Source of the DNA: Micromonospora echinospora
Lineage (GTDB): Bacteria; Actinomycetota; Actinomycetes; Mycobacteriales; Micromonosporaceae
NCBI RefSeq assembly: GCF_014203425.1
Contig: NZ_JACHJC010000001.1
Location: 1,054,001-1,118,000, forward strand
Direction of reading: 5' to 3'
Length of the DNA stretch: 64,000 bases
Part shown: in pieces, positions 8,370 through 15,697 of the stretch
Layout: every line of letters begins with the position of its first letter
Numbering within the stretch: position 1 is the stretch's first letter
Made by a program: the position numbers and the translations under genes
The notes under the pieces: model-generated
What the model was told of the DNA's origin: nothing
Databases searched by the model: none
Seen by the model: the letters and a program-made list of their open reading frames with translations, nothing else

Positions 8370-8732
8370 CCCCTTCGATGCGCCATCCTTGCTGCCCGCT
8401 CAAAGGCCGTCATCGGAATTACCCCGCCAATACAGCCGAGCTGGCGATACATCGCCACAGCGTCAAGCATCAACCGAGGTCGCAGTGTCAACCATCAACC
8501 GGAGTCGGACAGCCAACTGCCGACGATGTTGGGTCTCGGGACGTGCGTGACGGAGCAGTCTCAGGACGTGCGTGACACGTCCGGCTAGACGATCTTGTCT
8601 GCCTCCGGGAAGTTCGTGTCGGCAGAGTTGCGGACGGTACGTGTAGGCGGACGCGGTTGCGCCACCTCCCTGCGGTGAGGGCTTTCTGTATTGGGCTCGA
8701 TTCTTGAACTGGATCGACAGCGAGAGGTGCAG
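8370..8732. other. 363-bp intergenic gap, possible mobile-element remnant
   Basis: No gene can be supported between the divergent SDR and CPCC genes. The stretch is visibly more AT-rich than the chromosome around it and holds an 18-bp direct repeat (listed separately). Read on the minus strand, the repeat region resembles the repeated transposase-binding ends of IS481-like elements as I remember them, but no transposase is left. It must also contain the two divergent promoters, which I could not place. Confidence 0.4.
8534..8576. repeat. 18-bp direct repeat pair, 25-bp period
   Basis: TCTCGGGACGTGCGTGAC and TCTCAGGACGTGCGTGAC differ at one base and are separated by 7 nt. They may be a regulator site or the end of a lost insertion sequence. 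Confidence 0.75.
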
Positions 8733-9131
8733 ATGATGGACGAGCATGCCGGTAAGCAGGAGGGGCTGTCCGCGGAAGAACTCGCGCGCCGCACCAGGTG
8801 GTTTGAGCAGTACGTCGAGGCGTTGAATCAGCGATCTGTAGTGGCTGAAGCGGGTGGCGAACCGTACGCGTGCCCCTGCTGTCGGCACCCGACGCTTGAG
8901 GGGCGAGGTCAGTTCGAGATTTGCTTCGCCTGCGGCTGGGAGGACGACGGGCAGGATGACGAAGACGCTGACACGGTGCGAGGCGGCCCCAACGGTTCGC
9001 TCAGTCTGACGGATGCCCGGCGTGCCTACGCCGAACGGCCGGTCAGCCTGGCAGATGCGCGGCGTGCCTACGCCAGACGACAAGCCCGTTGGGAAGAGCG
9101 CAGACGCCGATCGGCGCCCGAGACGACTTGA
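8733..9131 (+). CDS. CPCC-type cysteine-rich zinc-ribbon-like protein
   Basis: This 132-aa protein has the CPCC family signature: YACPCCRHPTLEGRG, then FEICFACGWEDDGQDDEDAD and a conserved GGPNG. The four paired cysteines (CxCC...CxxC) probably bind zinc. The family is short and widespread, often in variable genome regions, with no settled function. The ATG has a GAGAGG ribosome site; a further upstream GTG/ATG adds residues without family similarity. A nine-residue unit S-L-T/A-D-A-R-R-A-Y-A occurs twice in tandem near the C-terminus, so the end of the gene has duplicated. Confidence 0.8.
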   Translation: MMDEHAGKQEGLSAEELARRTRWFEQYVEALNQRSVVAEAGGEPYACPCCRHPTLEGRGQFEICFACGWEDDGQDDEDADTVRGGPNGSLSLTDARRAYAERPVSLADARRAYARRQARWEERRRRSAPETT

Positions 9132-9283
9132 CCTGATTGGATCGCATGCCGATCGCTTCGGCGCTCTCGCGGAGTGTCACCCAGGTCCTGATACCGATCC
9201 GTCAGAGGGAGATACCTCTAGGTTCACCCCGTCCTTGCCCATTCATGGTCCGGGTAGTTCGCCGGTCAGCGGCGCATCTGGCC

Positions 9284-9739
9284 TCAGCCGAGGTGCAGCA
9301 GCAACACTTGGTCGTCGCGGAGTTCGGAGATGCTGTCGCGCAACAGCCTCAGCCCATCCGAACCGGCCGTGCCGCTCTCCTCGAAGTCCAGCCCCATTTC
9401 CTCGAAGTGGGCGGCCAACTCCTCCTCGCGGTGCCTGGCGGGGTCGAGTTGATCCAGGAACCGCTTGTGTTCCGGAGTGATGAGCACGGTCAGGTCGTGC
9501 ACCTTGTTGATGGCCGCCGACTCGGCATCGAACTCCGACTGCTCCAGGTCGACGTCGCGCTCCTCCAGATAGCTCAAGACGTGCAGCATGCAGTACCCGG
9601 ACCAGTCGTACTCCTTCCGCGGCTCGCGTCCGTGCTCGGCGAGGTAGGAGCCGAGTGACGATGGCGATGTGCGGGCGAGGTGGGCCAACTCGGGGATGCT
9701 TCTCCTGGGGACCAGGGTCAGTGACGCGACAGCAGACAA
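9284..9739 (-). CDS. Conserved-looking hypothetical protein
   Basis: I do not recognise this 151-aa protein. It is acidic and helical, with no signal peptide or membrane segment; the segment EEELAAHFEEMGLDFEE is strongly acidic. The start is set at a TTG because a strong GGAGGG ribosome site lies 5 nt before it; the open frame runs further upstream, but the extra residues look non-coding. Its start overlaps the end of the preceding small frame, suggesting a compact unit with the two genes upstream. The function is unknown. Confidence 0.6.
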   Translation of the reverse strand: MSAVASLTLVPRRSIPELAHLARTSPSSLGSYLAEHGREPRKEYDWSGYCMLHVLSYLEERDVDLEQSEFDAESAAINKVHDLTVLITPEHKRFLDQLDPARHREEELAAHFEEMGLDFEESGTAGSDGLRLLRDSISELRDDQVLLLHLG

Positions 9740-10005
9740 CGCACCCTCCGTCGTACGAACTCTGCCGGGCAGGCTACGGGGAGGGAGCGACAACGTGTCA
9801 GCGGATCGTTGGGGCGGCCGGGCATCGGTAGGTCCCCGGAGTGATCCCGGGACTGAATATGGGACACCGCGACCCGCCCTCCGCCACGCAGACCCACGGG
9901 CCCGAGGTGAGCGGCCCGCATCCAATCCGCATCCCGCGTTGCGACCGCCTCGCCCAGCCGGTTGGCGACCGCGTCCAGGTCGTCACCGAACAGAGCCACG
10001 GACAC
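9718..10005 (-). CDS. Possible small hypothetical protein
   Basis: This 95-aa frame is unrecognised. It bridges the gap between two better-supported genes, overlapping the upstream one by 23 bp and the downstream one by 22 bp, a tiling that favours a real coupled gene. The first half (LFGDDLDAVANRLGEAVATRDADW) reads like protein; the second half is Arg/Cys-rich and less convincing. No clear ribosome site is present. It may be a decayed gene. Confidence 0.35.
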   Translation of the reverse strand: MSVALFGDDLDAVANRLGEAVATRDADWMRAAHLGPVGLRGGGRVAVSHIQSRDHSGDLPMPGRPNDPLTRCRSLPVACPAEFVRRRVRCLLSRH

Positions 10006-10654
10006 GTCCAGGTGATGGTGCGGGGGAGCCGGACCAGCCGGCGGCAGCGGCCCAGGCCAGCAGTACGCCCATGGTCAGGCCGGGCGGCAGGTACCAGAAC
10101 GTGAGGAATCCGGCTGGTGGCGTCAACGGCAGTGCCGCGACGAGCGCCCATGCGACGCGGCGCGGCAGCACGCCGCGACGCAGCCCCTGCAGCCCACACC
10201 AGACGGTGCCCACCAGGGCCGCCAACAGGGCCACGAGGTCGAACATCCACCCGTACCCGGGGCTGCTGTATTCCAGGCCGATCGCGATGGCCGCGGTGAG
10301 GAGCCCGTACCTCGTGAGGCGGCGGGGCGTCGCGGTGGCGTGGCCGGTGACCGTCCAGACGAGCGGCAGCGCCAGCAGCACGGACACGAAGAAGGGCCCG
10401 CGCCAGATCCACGCCGGCTCCCCACCGTCGAACAACGGCAGGTTCTCGGCCATCCATCGCGACGGAGCGGGGAGGGAGCTGACGGCTCGGCCGCCGCCGA
10501 CCTCCCACTGCGTGGCCATAGCGGCGCCGAGCACCGCCGCGATCACCGGTGCGAGAACCGCCAGGACGCGCCGCCAGCGGGCGACCGGCAACCTGTCCTC
10601 GACGCCGGTCGGGCCGGCGCGATCGGGTACGTGCTGCGGACGCTCTTGTCCCAT
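9983..10654 (-). CDS. Hypothetical multi-pass membrane protein
   Basis: This 223-aa protein has about five hydrophobic segments (starting VLAVLAPVIAAVLGAAMA, then FFVSVLLALPLVWTV, YGLLTAAIAIGLEY, VALLAALVGTVWCGL and MGVLLAWAAAAGW). The Arg-rich loop RRGVLPRR is likely cytoplasmic. No family is recognised. The start is set at the ATG of MGQERPQ; a longer frame begins 26 codons upstream and neither has a clear ribosome site. It leads a three-gene overlapping run on the minus strand within the orphan stretch downstream of tRNA-Thr. Confidence 0.55.
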   Translation of the reverse strand: MGQERPQHVPDRAGPTGVEDRLPVARWRRVLAVLAPVIAAVLGAAMATQWEVGGGRAVSSLPAPSRWMAENLPLFDGGEPAWIWRGPFFVSVLLALPLVWTVTGHATATPRRLTRYGLLTAAIAIGLEYSSPGYGWMFDLVALLAALVGTVWCGLQGLRRGVLPRRVAWALVAALPLTPPAGFLTFWYLPPGLTMGVLLAWAAAAGWSGSPAPSPGRVRGSVR

Positions 10655-10756
10655 CGGTCGATCGTCATTGCGTCGCCGGGAAATCTCATCAGGGGAACAG
10701 CCGAGATCACCATCGGCGTATCGGCGGTCCACGTGGGTTGTCTCGGTCCGCGGCGG

Positions 10757-11638
10757 TCAGCGCACCAGCAGGTCGATGACGCCCGTCAGGTCCTCCTCGC
10801 CGCTGCCCTCGGCCAGCCGGCGGCGCATCAGCTCGAAGTAGGGGCTGAGTAGTTCCGGGCTGACGCCCTGCTGCTCGGCGGTGCTGAGGAACGTCGGCGT
10901 GCCGGCTACCTGCATGGCGAGGTTGGAGACGACGCCCTTCGTGTAGTCGCCGCTCCGCAACTGGTCGGCGGTCTGGTGAACGGCCGGGGCCATCGCGACG
11001 AGCCAGTCGGCGAGCAGCGGGGCCAGCGACGTGGGGTCGATGTCCTCCCGGCGGATCAGGGCGAAGGCGTGCGCTGCCCCGGCGAACATCCCGTACATGG
11101 CGCTGAGCAGGGCGACGTCGTGCAGGGCGGCGAAGCCCGCGTCCCGGCCGACATAGGTGGTGCCGGCCGGGACGCCGAGCGTCTCCCGGTGCCGTTCGAA
11201 CAGCTCGCGGGAGCCGCTGTAGAAGACGTAGCCGCCCGCGTCCGGGACGCCGATCATCGGAGGAACGGCCATGATCCCGCCGTCGAGGTAGCGGGCGCCG
11301 CGCTCGCGGGCCCAGTCGGCTCGGACGCGGGCGTGGGCGGGCGTACTCGTGGTCAGGTTGACCAGGTCCTTGCCGGCCAGGTCGGTGCCGGCCAGCACCT
11401 CCTCGACCGAGGCGTCGTCCAGCAGGCAGACGACGACAAGGGTGTTCGCTGCGACGGCCTCGGCGGCGCTCTCCGCGGCCCTCGCTCCTTCGGCGCAGAT
11501 CGCCGCGGCGCGGGCCGGGGTGCGGTTCCAGACGGTGAGCGGGTGGCCGGCGGCGAGCCAGGCGCGGCCCAGCGCGGCGCCCATCGCGCCGAGGCCCAGC
11601 AGCGTGACGGGCGTCTTCTCCACAGTGTCGTGTGCCAT
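10757..11638 (-). CDS. NAD(P)-binding imine-reductase/6PGDH-like oxidoreductase
   Basis: This 293-aa protein belongs to the 6-phosphogluconate dehydrogenase NAD-binding superfamily. The N-terminal VTLLGLGAMGAALGRAWLAAGHPLTVWNRT is a textbook GxGxxG Rossmann start of the beta-hydroxyacid dehydrogenase/imine reductase type. The C-terminal helical half (ALLSAMYGMFAGAAHAFALI) fits the imine reductase-like dimerisation domain. The ATG shown starts right before the Rossmann fold. It is divergent from an HxlR regulator 97 bp away, which is the likely controller. The substrate is unknown. Confidence 0.88.
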   Translation of the reverse strand: MAHDTVEKTPVTLLGLGAMGAALGRAWLAAGHPLTVWNRTPARAAAICAEGARAAESAAEAVAANTLVVVCLLDDASVEEVLAGTDLAGKDLVNLTTSTPAHARVRADWARERGARYLDGGIMAVPPMIGVPDAGGYVFYSGSRELFERHRETLGVPAGTTYVGRDAGFAALHDVALLSAMYGMFAGAAHAFALIRREDIDPTSLAPLLADWLVAMAPAVHQTADQLRSGDYTKGVVSNLAMQVAGTPTFLSTAEQQGVSPELLSPYFELMRRRLAEGSGEEDLTGVIDLLVR

Positions 11639-11672
11639 GCCGATCAGGCTGGTCGCAGGCCCGCAGATGATC

Positions 11673-11703
11673 AAGTACGCACTTCGGAGTAGGTGGTTAC
11701 TCT
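11673..11703. promoter_or_regulatory. Candidate HxlR operator and -10 box
   Basis: Two short inverted repeats lie in the divergent gap: AAGT-ACGC-ACTT (11673-11684) and AGTA-GGTGGT-TACT (11688-11701). The second overlaps TACTCT, a plausible -10 box for the HxlR gene. Operator function is inferred from position. Confidence 0.4.
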
Positions 11704-11735
11704 GAGGTGAGCGAGCAGGTCGGAAGGGCGGGGGC

Positions 11736-12089
11736 ATGACGACGTTGAACCGGCCGGGCGCACCGGACGGCCATGTCTGCGGGATCGACGCCGCGATGGA
11801 GGTGATCGGGGGCAAGTGGAAGGTGCTGATCCTCTGGGCACTTCACGAGCACCCGTACCGCCGCTTCGGCGAATTGCGCCGGCTGCTGCCGGGGATCACC
11901 GAGAAGGTGCTGGCCGCACACCTGCGCGAGATGGAGGCGGACGGCGTCGTGCGTCGCGTCTCCTACGACGAGGTGCCGCCGCGCGTCGAGTACTCGCTGA
12001 CCGAGGACGGCGTACGGCTCAACGACGCGCTCGAACCGCTGGCCGCGTGGGGCCGTGAGCGGCGGGACGTGGGAGGCTCCCGCCCGTGA
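11736..12089 (+). CDS. HxlR family transcriptional regulator
   Basis: This 117-aa winged-helix regulator has the family signature: CGIDAAMEVIGGKWKVLILWAL, then RRFGELRRLLPGITEKVLAAHLREMEADGVV and the wing VPPRVEYSLTEDG. HxlR proteins respond to electrophiles or redox signals through the conserved N-terminal Cys, here Cys15. It is divergent from the imine-reductase-like gene and its stop overlaps the start of the next small gene (GTGA), so the two are cotranslated. A ribosome site AAGGGCGGGG precedes the ATG. Confidence 0.9.
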   Translation: MTTLNRPGAPDGHVCGIDAAMEVIGGKWKVLILWALHEHPYRRFGELRRLLPGITEKVLAAHLREMEADGVVRRVSYDEVPPRVEYSLTEDGVRLNDALEPLAAWGRERRDVGGSRP

Positions 12090-12415
12090 CGGACGACGAG
12101 TCGAAAGTCGTGCAGCTCTACTGCCGTTTCGAGATCAGGGTCGACGACCCGGAGGCGGTGTTCGAGGCCGCCGAACGGGAGTTGCGGAGCGCCGACGTCG
12201 GCTGGCCGGGCGAGCAGGAGACCCTGGACGAGGCGGTTGCCGAGCTGCGGGGAGACCTGGCGCAGTCGGTCGCCGGCCTGGTCGACCCCGACCGGGTGTT
12301 GGCCGGTGTGCCCGGTCTGGAGGTACGCCGGGGGCGGTGGTGGGCCGAGGTCGGGCCGCCGTCCGATCGGTTCCAGCCCGGCTTCGGCTCGCCGGAGGAG
12401 GACGCCAATCGCTAG
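12086..12415 (+). CDS. Hypothetical protein coupled to HxlR
   Basis: This 109-aa acidic protein is unrecognised. It begins with a beta-rich stretch (VVQLYCRFEIRVDDPEAVFEAAERELRS) and ends with a Pro/Glu tail. The GTG overlaps the HxlR stop, giving translational coupling, and the 3' end overlaps the convergent methyltransferase by 4 bp. There is no signal peptide or membrane segment. It is likely a partner or passenger of the HxlR operon. Confidence 0.7.
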   Translation: MTDDESKVVQLYCRFEIRVDDPEAVFEAAERELRSADVGWPGEQETLDEAVAELRGDLAQSVAGLVDPDRVLAGVPGLEVRRGRWWAEVGPPSDRFQPGFGSPEEDANR

Positions 12416-13236
12416 CGCTGCTTCGCGCGCTGCCGGGCGGCCTCGTACAGCGCCACCGTCCCGGCCGCCGCCGCGTTCAGCGAACTGGCCGCACCGACGA
12501 TCGGGATGCGTACCATCCGGTCGGCAGCCTCCTGCCAGCCCTTGCTGAGTCCGTGCGTCTCGTTGCCGACGAGCAGGACAGTGGGCCCGGTCAGGTCGTG
12601 CTCCGCGACGTCCACGTCGCCGTGTTCGTCCGTACCGATGATCTGGATCTGTGGTCCCTCCTTCCGCGCCGCGGCGACCCAGTCGAGGACGGCGTGGTGG
12701 CTGGGGACGCGCACGGCCGGTACGGCGAACAGCGACCCGGTGCTGGCCCGTACCGCCTTCGGGTCGTAGGGGTCGGCGGCGTGGCCGGTGACCACCACGC
12801 CGGACGCGCCGAAGGCGTCGGCGGAACGGATCAGCGTGCCGATGTTGCCCGGGGTCTTGGGGCGGTCGAAGACCACCACGAGCATGTCGGGCCCGACCGG
12901 GATGCGGGCCAGGTCGTCATCGGGCTGCGCCACCACGGCCAGCAGTTCGGGTGACTCCTCCTCCTTGCCGCTGAGTTCCCGCATCAGTTCGGGCGCGAGG
13001 GCGACCCGCCGGGCGTCGGCGCGGTCGAGCAGTTCCCGGCACCAGCGGGACAGCGGCTGCCGGTCCGGGTACAGCAGCGCCCGGATCTCCCACCCCTGTT
13101 CCAGGGCGACGGTGATCGGGCGTACCCCCTGGACCAGGAACTCCCCGGCACGCTGGCGCTTGTTGCGGTTGGTCAGCAGCGCCTGCCACTGCTGGAAGCT
13201 CGCGTTCCGGGTGGTGATCGTCAAGGTCTTCGCCAC
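12412..13236 (-). CDS. TrmH/SpoU family RNA methyltransferase
   Basis: This 274-aa enzyme methylates ribose 2'-O positions in tRNA or rRNA using S-adenosylmethionine. All three SpoU knot motifs are present: PGNIGTLIRSADAFGA (motif 1, near residue 130), VLLVGNETHGLS (motif 2, near 223) and VRIPIVGAASSLNAAAAGTVALYE (motif 3, near 243). An N-terminal substrate-binding domain (residues 1-110) precedes them. The specific target nucleotide cannot be read from sequence. It starts with GTG and has no clear ribosome site. Confidence 0.92.
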   Translation of the reverse strand: MAKTLTITTRNASFQQWQALLTNRNKRQRAGEFLVQGVRPITVALEQGWEIRALLYPDRQPLSRWCRELLDRADARRVALAPELMRELSGKEEESPELLAVVAQPDDDLARIPVGPDMLVVVFDRPKTPGNIGTLIRSADAFGASGVVVTGHAADPYDPKAVRASTGSLFAVPAVRVPSHHAVLDWVAAARKEGPQIQIIGTDEHGDVDVAEHDLTGPTVLLVGNETHGLSKGWQEAADRMVRIPIVGAASSLNAAAAGTVALYEAARQRAKQR

Positions 13237-13299
13237 GTAGCCGATTCAACCCCATCGGGGGTCGGTCCCGGGGTTGCGGCCCCCGGCGACGATGGTCAG

Positions 13300-13854
13300 G
13301 TGATCAACCGCCGGTCGTTCCTGATCCACCTCGCATGCGTACTGCTGGTGGCCGGCGGCGGCGCGTTGCTGTGGCTGCCGTTCCACACCCAGATGGAGCT
13401 GGACGACTGGGCGGTGACGCTGCGTGAGCGGGGTACGCCCGCGCGGGCGGTCGTCGTCGATCAGGTGACGAAGAGCGGCGGCAACCGGAGTTCCTCGTCG
13501 AGGACCATGTACTTCAGCTACGAGCTCGACGGCCGGACGCACGCGCAGGAGGTGGCCTGCTTCGAGGTGTGCCGGGCCGCCGGGGCCGAGGTGCCGATCT
13601 GGGTGAACCCGGCGGACCCGGGCGACTTCGTGACCGACTTCGGGCAGCTCAGCGGCCACCGCGGCCGTGTGCAGGGCGTCCTCGGCGTGGTCGGGCTGGC
13701 CGTCCTGGGCGTCGGGGTGGTGCTGACCCTGTCCCGTATCAGGCGTCGGCGTTCCAACCGGCCGCGCCGCGACCGGCCGCGCCGGATGGAGCCGGCGGCG
13801 GACGGTCGCGGGTACGTGGGCCGGGGCAAGCGCAAGCGCAACGTCCGGCCCTGA
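13300..13854 (+). CDS. DUF3592-like membrane protein
   Basis: This 184-aa protein has an N-terminal membrane helix (FLIHLACVLLVAGGGALLWL), an extracytoplasmic beta-rich domain (TPARAVVVDQVTK, then RTMYFSYELDGRTHAQEV) and a second membrane helix (GVLGVVGLAVLGVGVVL). It ends in a very Arg/Lys-rich cytoplasmic tail. The layout and the VPIWVNPADPGDFVTDF segment match DUF3592-type proteins. A second protein of this layout lies at 57887-58285. The function is unknown. Confidence 0.75.
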   Translation: MINRRSFLIHLACVLLVAGGGALLWLPFHTQMELDDWAVTLRERGTPARAVVVDQVTKSGGNRSSSSRTMYFSYELDGRTHAQEVACFEVCRAAGAEVPIWVNPADPGDFVTDFGQLSGHRGRVQGVLGVVGLAVLGVGVVLTLSRIRRRRSNRPRRDRPRRMEPAADGRGYVGRGKRKRNVRP

Positions 13855-13863
13855 CCACGGACC

Positions 13864-14484
13864 TCAGCGGTACAGGGTCTCCAGGTAGGCCGGGCCGTAA
13901 TGGCGTTCCAGGTCGGCCAGGCTCTCCGCCGGGGCCTCCACCTCTTTGATCAGCCGGGCCCGGGCCGGCAGCACGTCCGGCTGCCAGGTCTCCGGCTGCC
14001 ACAGCTCGGAACGGAGGAAAGCCTTCGCGCAGTGGTAGAAGATCTGCTCGATCGCGACCTCGACGGCCAGCAGCGGCCGGTGGCCCTTGACCTCCATGTC
14101 GTCGAACCACGGCGCGTCGGCGATCAGCCGGGCCCGCCCGTTGATCCGCAGCGTGTCGGTGCGGCCGGGGATCAGGAAGATCAGCCCGACGTGCGGGTTG
14201 GCCAGGATATTGCGGTAGCCGTCGGCCCGCCGGTTGCCGGGCCGCTCCGGGATGGCGATCGTGGTGTCGTCCAGCACGAGCGCGAAGCCGGGCGGGTCAC
14301 CCTTCGGGGAGACGTCGCAGGTGCCGTCCGCGCCAGCGGTGGCGATCAGGCAGAACGGTGACGCGGCGAGCCACTCCCGGTCGCGTTCGTGCAGCGTACG
14401 GCGGTCCTTGGCGGCCGCGCGCGGCATCGGCGTCCCGATCAGCTCGCGTAGTTCGGCCTCGCTGGTGATCTCCCGGGTCGTCAC
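13864..14484 (-). CDS. PPOX family protein, MSMEG_1061-like
   Basis: This 206-aa protein has the split-barrel flavin-binding fold of the pyridoxamine 5'-phosphate oxidase superfamily. Characteristic stretches are PFCLIATAGADGTCDVSPKGDPPGF, PGNRRADGYRNILANPHVGLIFLIPGRTDTLRINGRA and HCAKAFLRSELW. This pattern fits the MSMEG_1061 subfamily, whose substrate is unknown. The start has a strong GGGGGAGGAA ribosome site. It is convergent with the DUF3592-like gene, with 9 bp between them. Confidence 0.88.
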   Translation of the reverse strand: MTTREITSEAELRELIGTPMPRAAAKDRRTLHERDREWLAASPFCLIATAGADGTCDVSPKGDPPGFALVLDDTTIAIPERPGNRRADGYRNILANPHVGLIFLIPGRTDTLRINGRARLIADAPWFDDMEVKGHRPLLAVEVAIEQIFYHCAKAFLRSELWQPETWQPDVLPARARLIKEVEAPAESLADLERHYGPAYLETLYR

Positions 14485-14650
14485 GTCTTCCTCCCCCGTC
14501 CGTTGATCGTCACGACGGTTCCGGCCCGCGACGGGCTGGTTTCCGCCACTGTCAGCCTAGGAGACGCGTCGAGTGCCGGGTTTGCCCCCGGGACCGGCGG
14601 GTAGGGACCGGTTCGCAGCGTGCGTCCGGACGTGACGGATGGAGGCCGAG

Positions 14651-15157
14651 ATGGAGAGCCGACTGAAGGTGCTCGGCCATCCCGTGCACCCGATGCTCGT
14701 GATGTTTCCGGTGGCGCTTCTCGTGACCGCGGTGATCTTCGATCTGGTGGACACCGTGGGCGGACCGGACTTCCTCGGCGAGGTGGCGTACTGGAACATC
14801 ACAGTCGGCCTGATCGGCGGCCTGCTGGCCGCGGCGGCCGGGGCGTTCGACCTGCTCGCCCTACCGGTCGGTACCCGCGCGAAGCGGGTCGGGCTGACCC
14901 ACGCCGCCGCCAACGTGGCGGTGATCCTGCTCTTCGCCGCGGTCTGGGTGGTCCGGCTCAACGCCGACTCGCGGGCCGCCGGTGGCGCGCTGATCGCGAT
15001 CGAGGTGGTCGCGGTGGCGATCCTCGGGGTCAGCGCCTGGCTCGGCGGTGAGCTGGTGGACCGGCTCGGCGTCGGCGTCGACCCGGAGCACGATCTGAAC
15101 GCGCCCAGCTCGCTGCGATCCCCCTCGGCGAACCAGCGGATCGGAGACGTGCGATGA
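14651..15157 (+). CDS. DUF2231 membrane protein
   Basis: This 168-aa protein has four membrane helices. It opens with LGHPVHPMLVMFPVALLVTAVIFDL, the hallmark of DUF2231, with paired histidines on the first helix that could bind heme or metal. ATG at 14651 is preferred over one 12 bp upstream because GGAGG lies directly before it. The stop overlaps the Hsp20 start (ATGA), so the two genes are cotranslated, suggesting a joint stress function. Confidence 0.88.
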   Translation: MESRLKVLGHPVHPMLVMFPVALLVTAVIFDLVDTVGGPDFLGEVAYWNITVGLIGGLLAAAAGAFDLLALPVGTRAKRVGLTHAAANVAVILLFAAVWVVRLNADSRAAGGALIAIEVVAVAILGVSAWLGGELVDRLGVGVDPEHDLNAPSSLRSPSANQRIGDVR

Positions 15158-15690
15158 CCGAACAGAGCGGCGGACGGGGCTGGCGTGGCCGCCAGCAGGG
15201 CTGGGACCCGATGGGTGAGCTGCAGTCGCTGCGCTCCGAGCTGAGCCGGCTGGTCGGCGGACGCTCCGGCGGCCAGGACGTGGATCTGGCCGAGACGGCC
15301 GACGGCTGGGAGGTCGTCGTCCGGCTCCCCGGCGTGGCGCCGGAGGAGGTCGCCGTCGAGTTGGACGACCGGGAGCTGTGCGTCCGCGCCCGGTCGGAGG
15401 CCGAGGTCAACGCCGACCACGGCATCCCGGGCGGGTTCACCACCCGCGGCTTCGAGTACCGCGTCGACCTGCCGTCCCGCGTGGACCCGGACCGGATCGA
15501 CGCGGTGATGGACCACGGCCTGCTGCGGGTACGCCTGCCCCGGGCAACCCGGCCCACGCCGCGCACCATCACCGTCGGCCGTACCGGCCCACGTGCGAGC
15601 GCCGACCGTACGCCGATGCCCGCCGACCCGGCCGCGGACCGGGAGCTGCACCACCCGGACACCGCGCTCGACGAGATCGACCGGCCGTAG
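15154..15690 (+). CDS. Hsp20/alpha-crystallin family small heat shock protein
   Basis: This 178-aa chaperone holds unfolded proteins without using ATP. The alpha-crystallin domain spans roughly residues 45-145, with VDLAETADGWEVVVRLPGVAPEEVAVELDD and the closing GLLRVRLPRA, a variant of the conserved G-x-L motif. The N-terminal WDPMGELQSLRSEL segment is typical of actinobacterial Hsp20. The C-terminal tail is long and polar. It overlaps the DUF2231 gene by 4 bp. Confidence 0.92.
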   Translation: MTEQSGGRGWRGRQQGWDPMGELQSLRSELSRLVGGRSGGQDVDLAETADGWEVVVRLPGVAPEEVAVELDDRELCVRARSEAEVNADHGIPGGFTTRGFEYRVDLPSRVDPDRIDAVMDHGLLRVRLPRATRPTPRTITVGRTGPRASADRTPMPADPAADRELHHPDTALDEIDRP

Positions 15691-15697
15691 GGGCCGC

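Noticed and set aside
8463..9083. Open frame of 206 codons on the minus strand opposite the CPCC gene
   Set aside because: The plus strand carries the CPCC signature; the minus-strand product has no recognisable domain.
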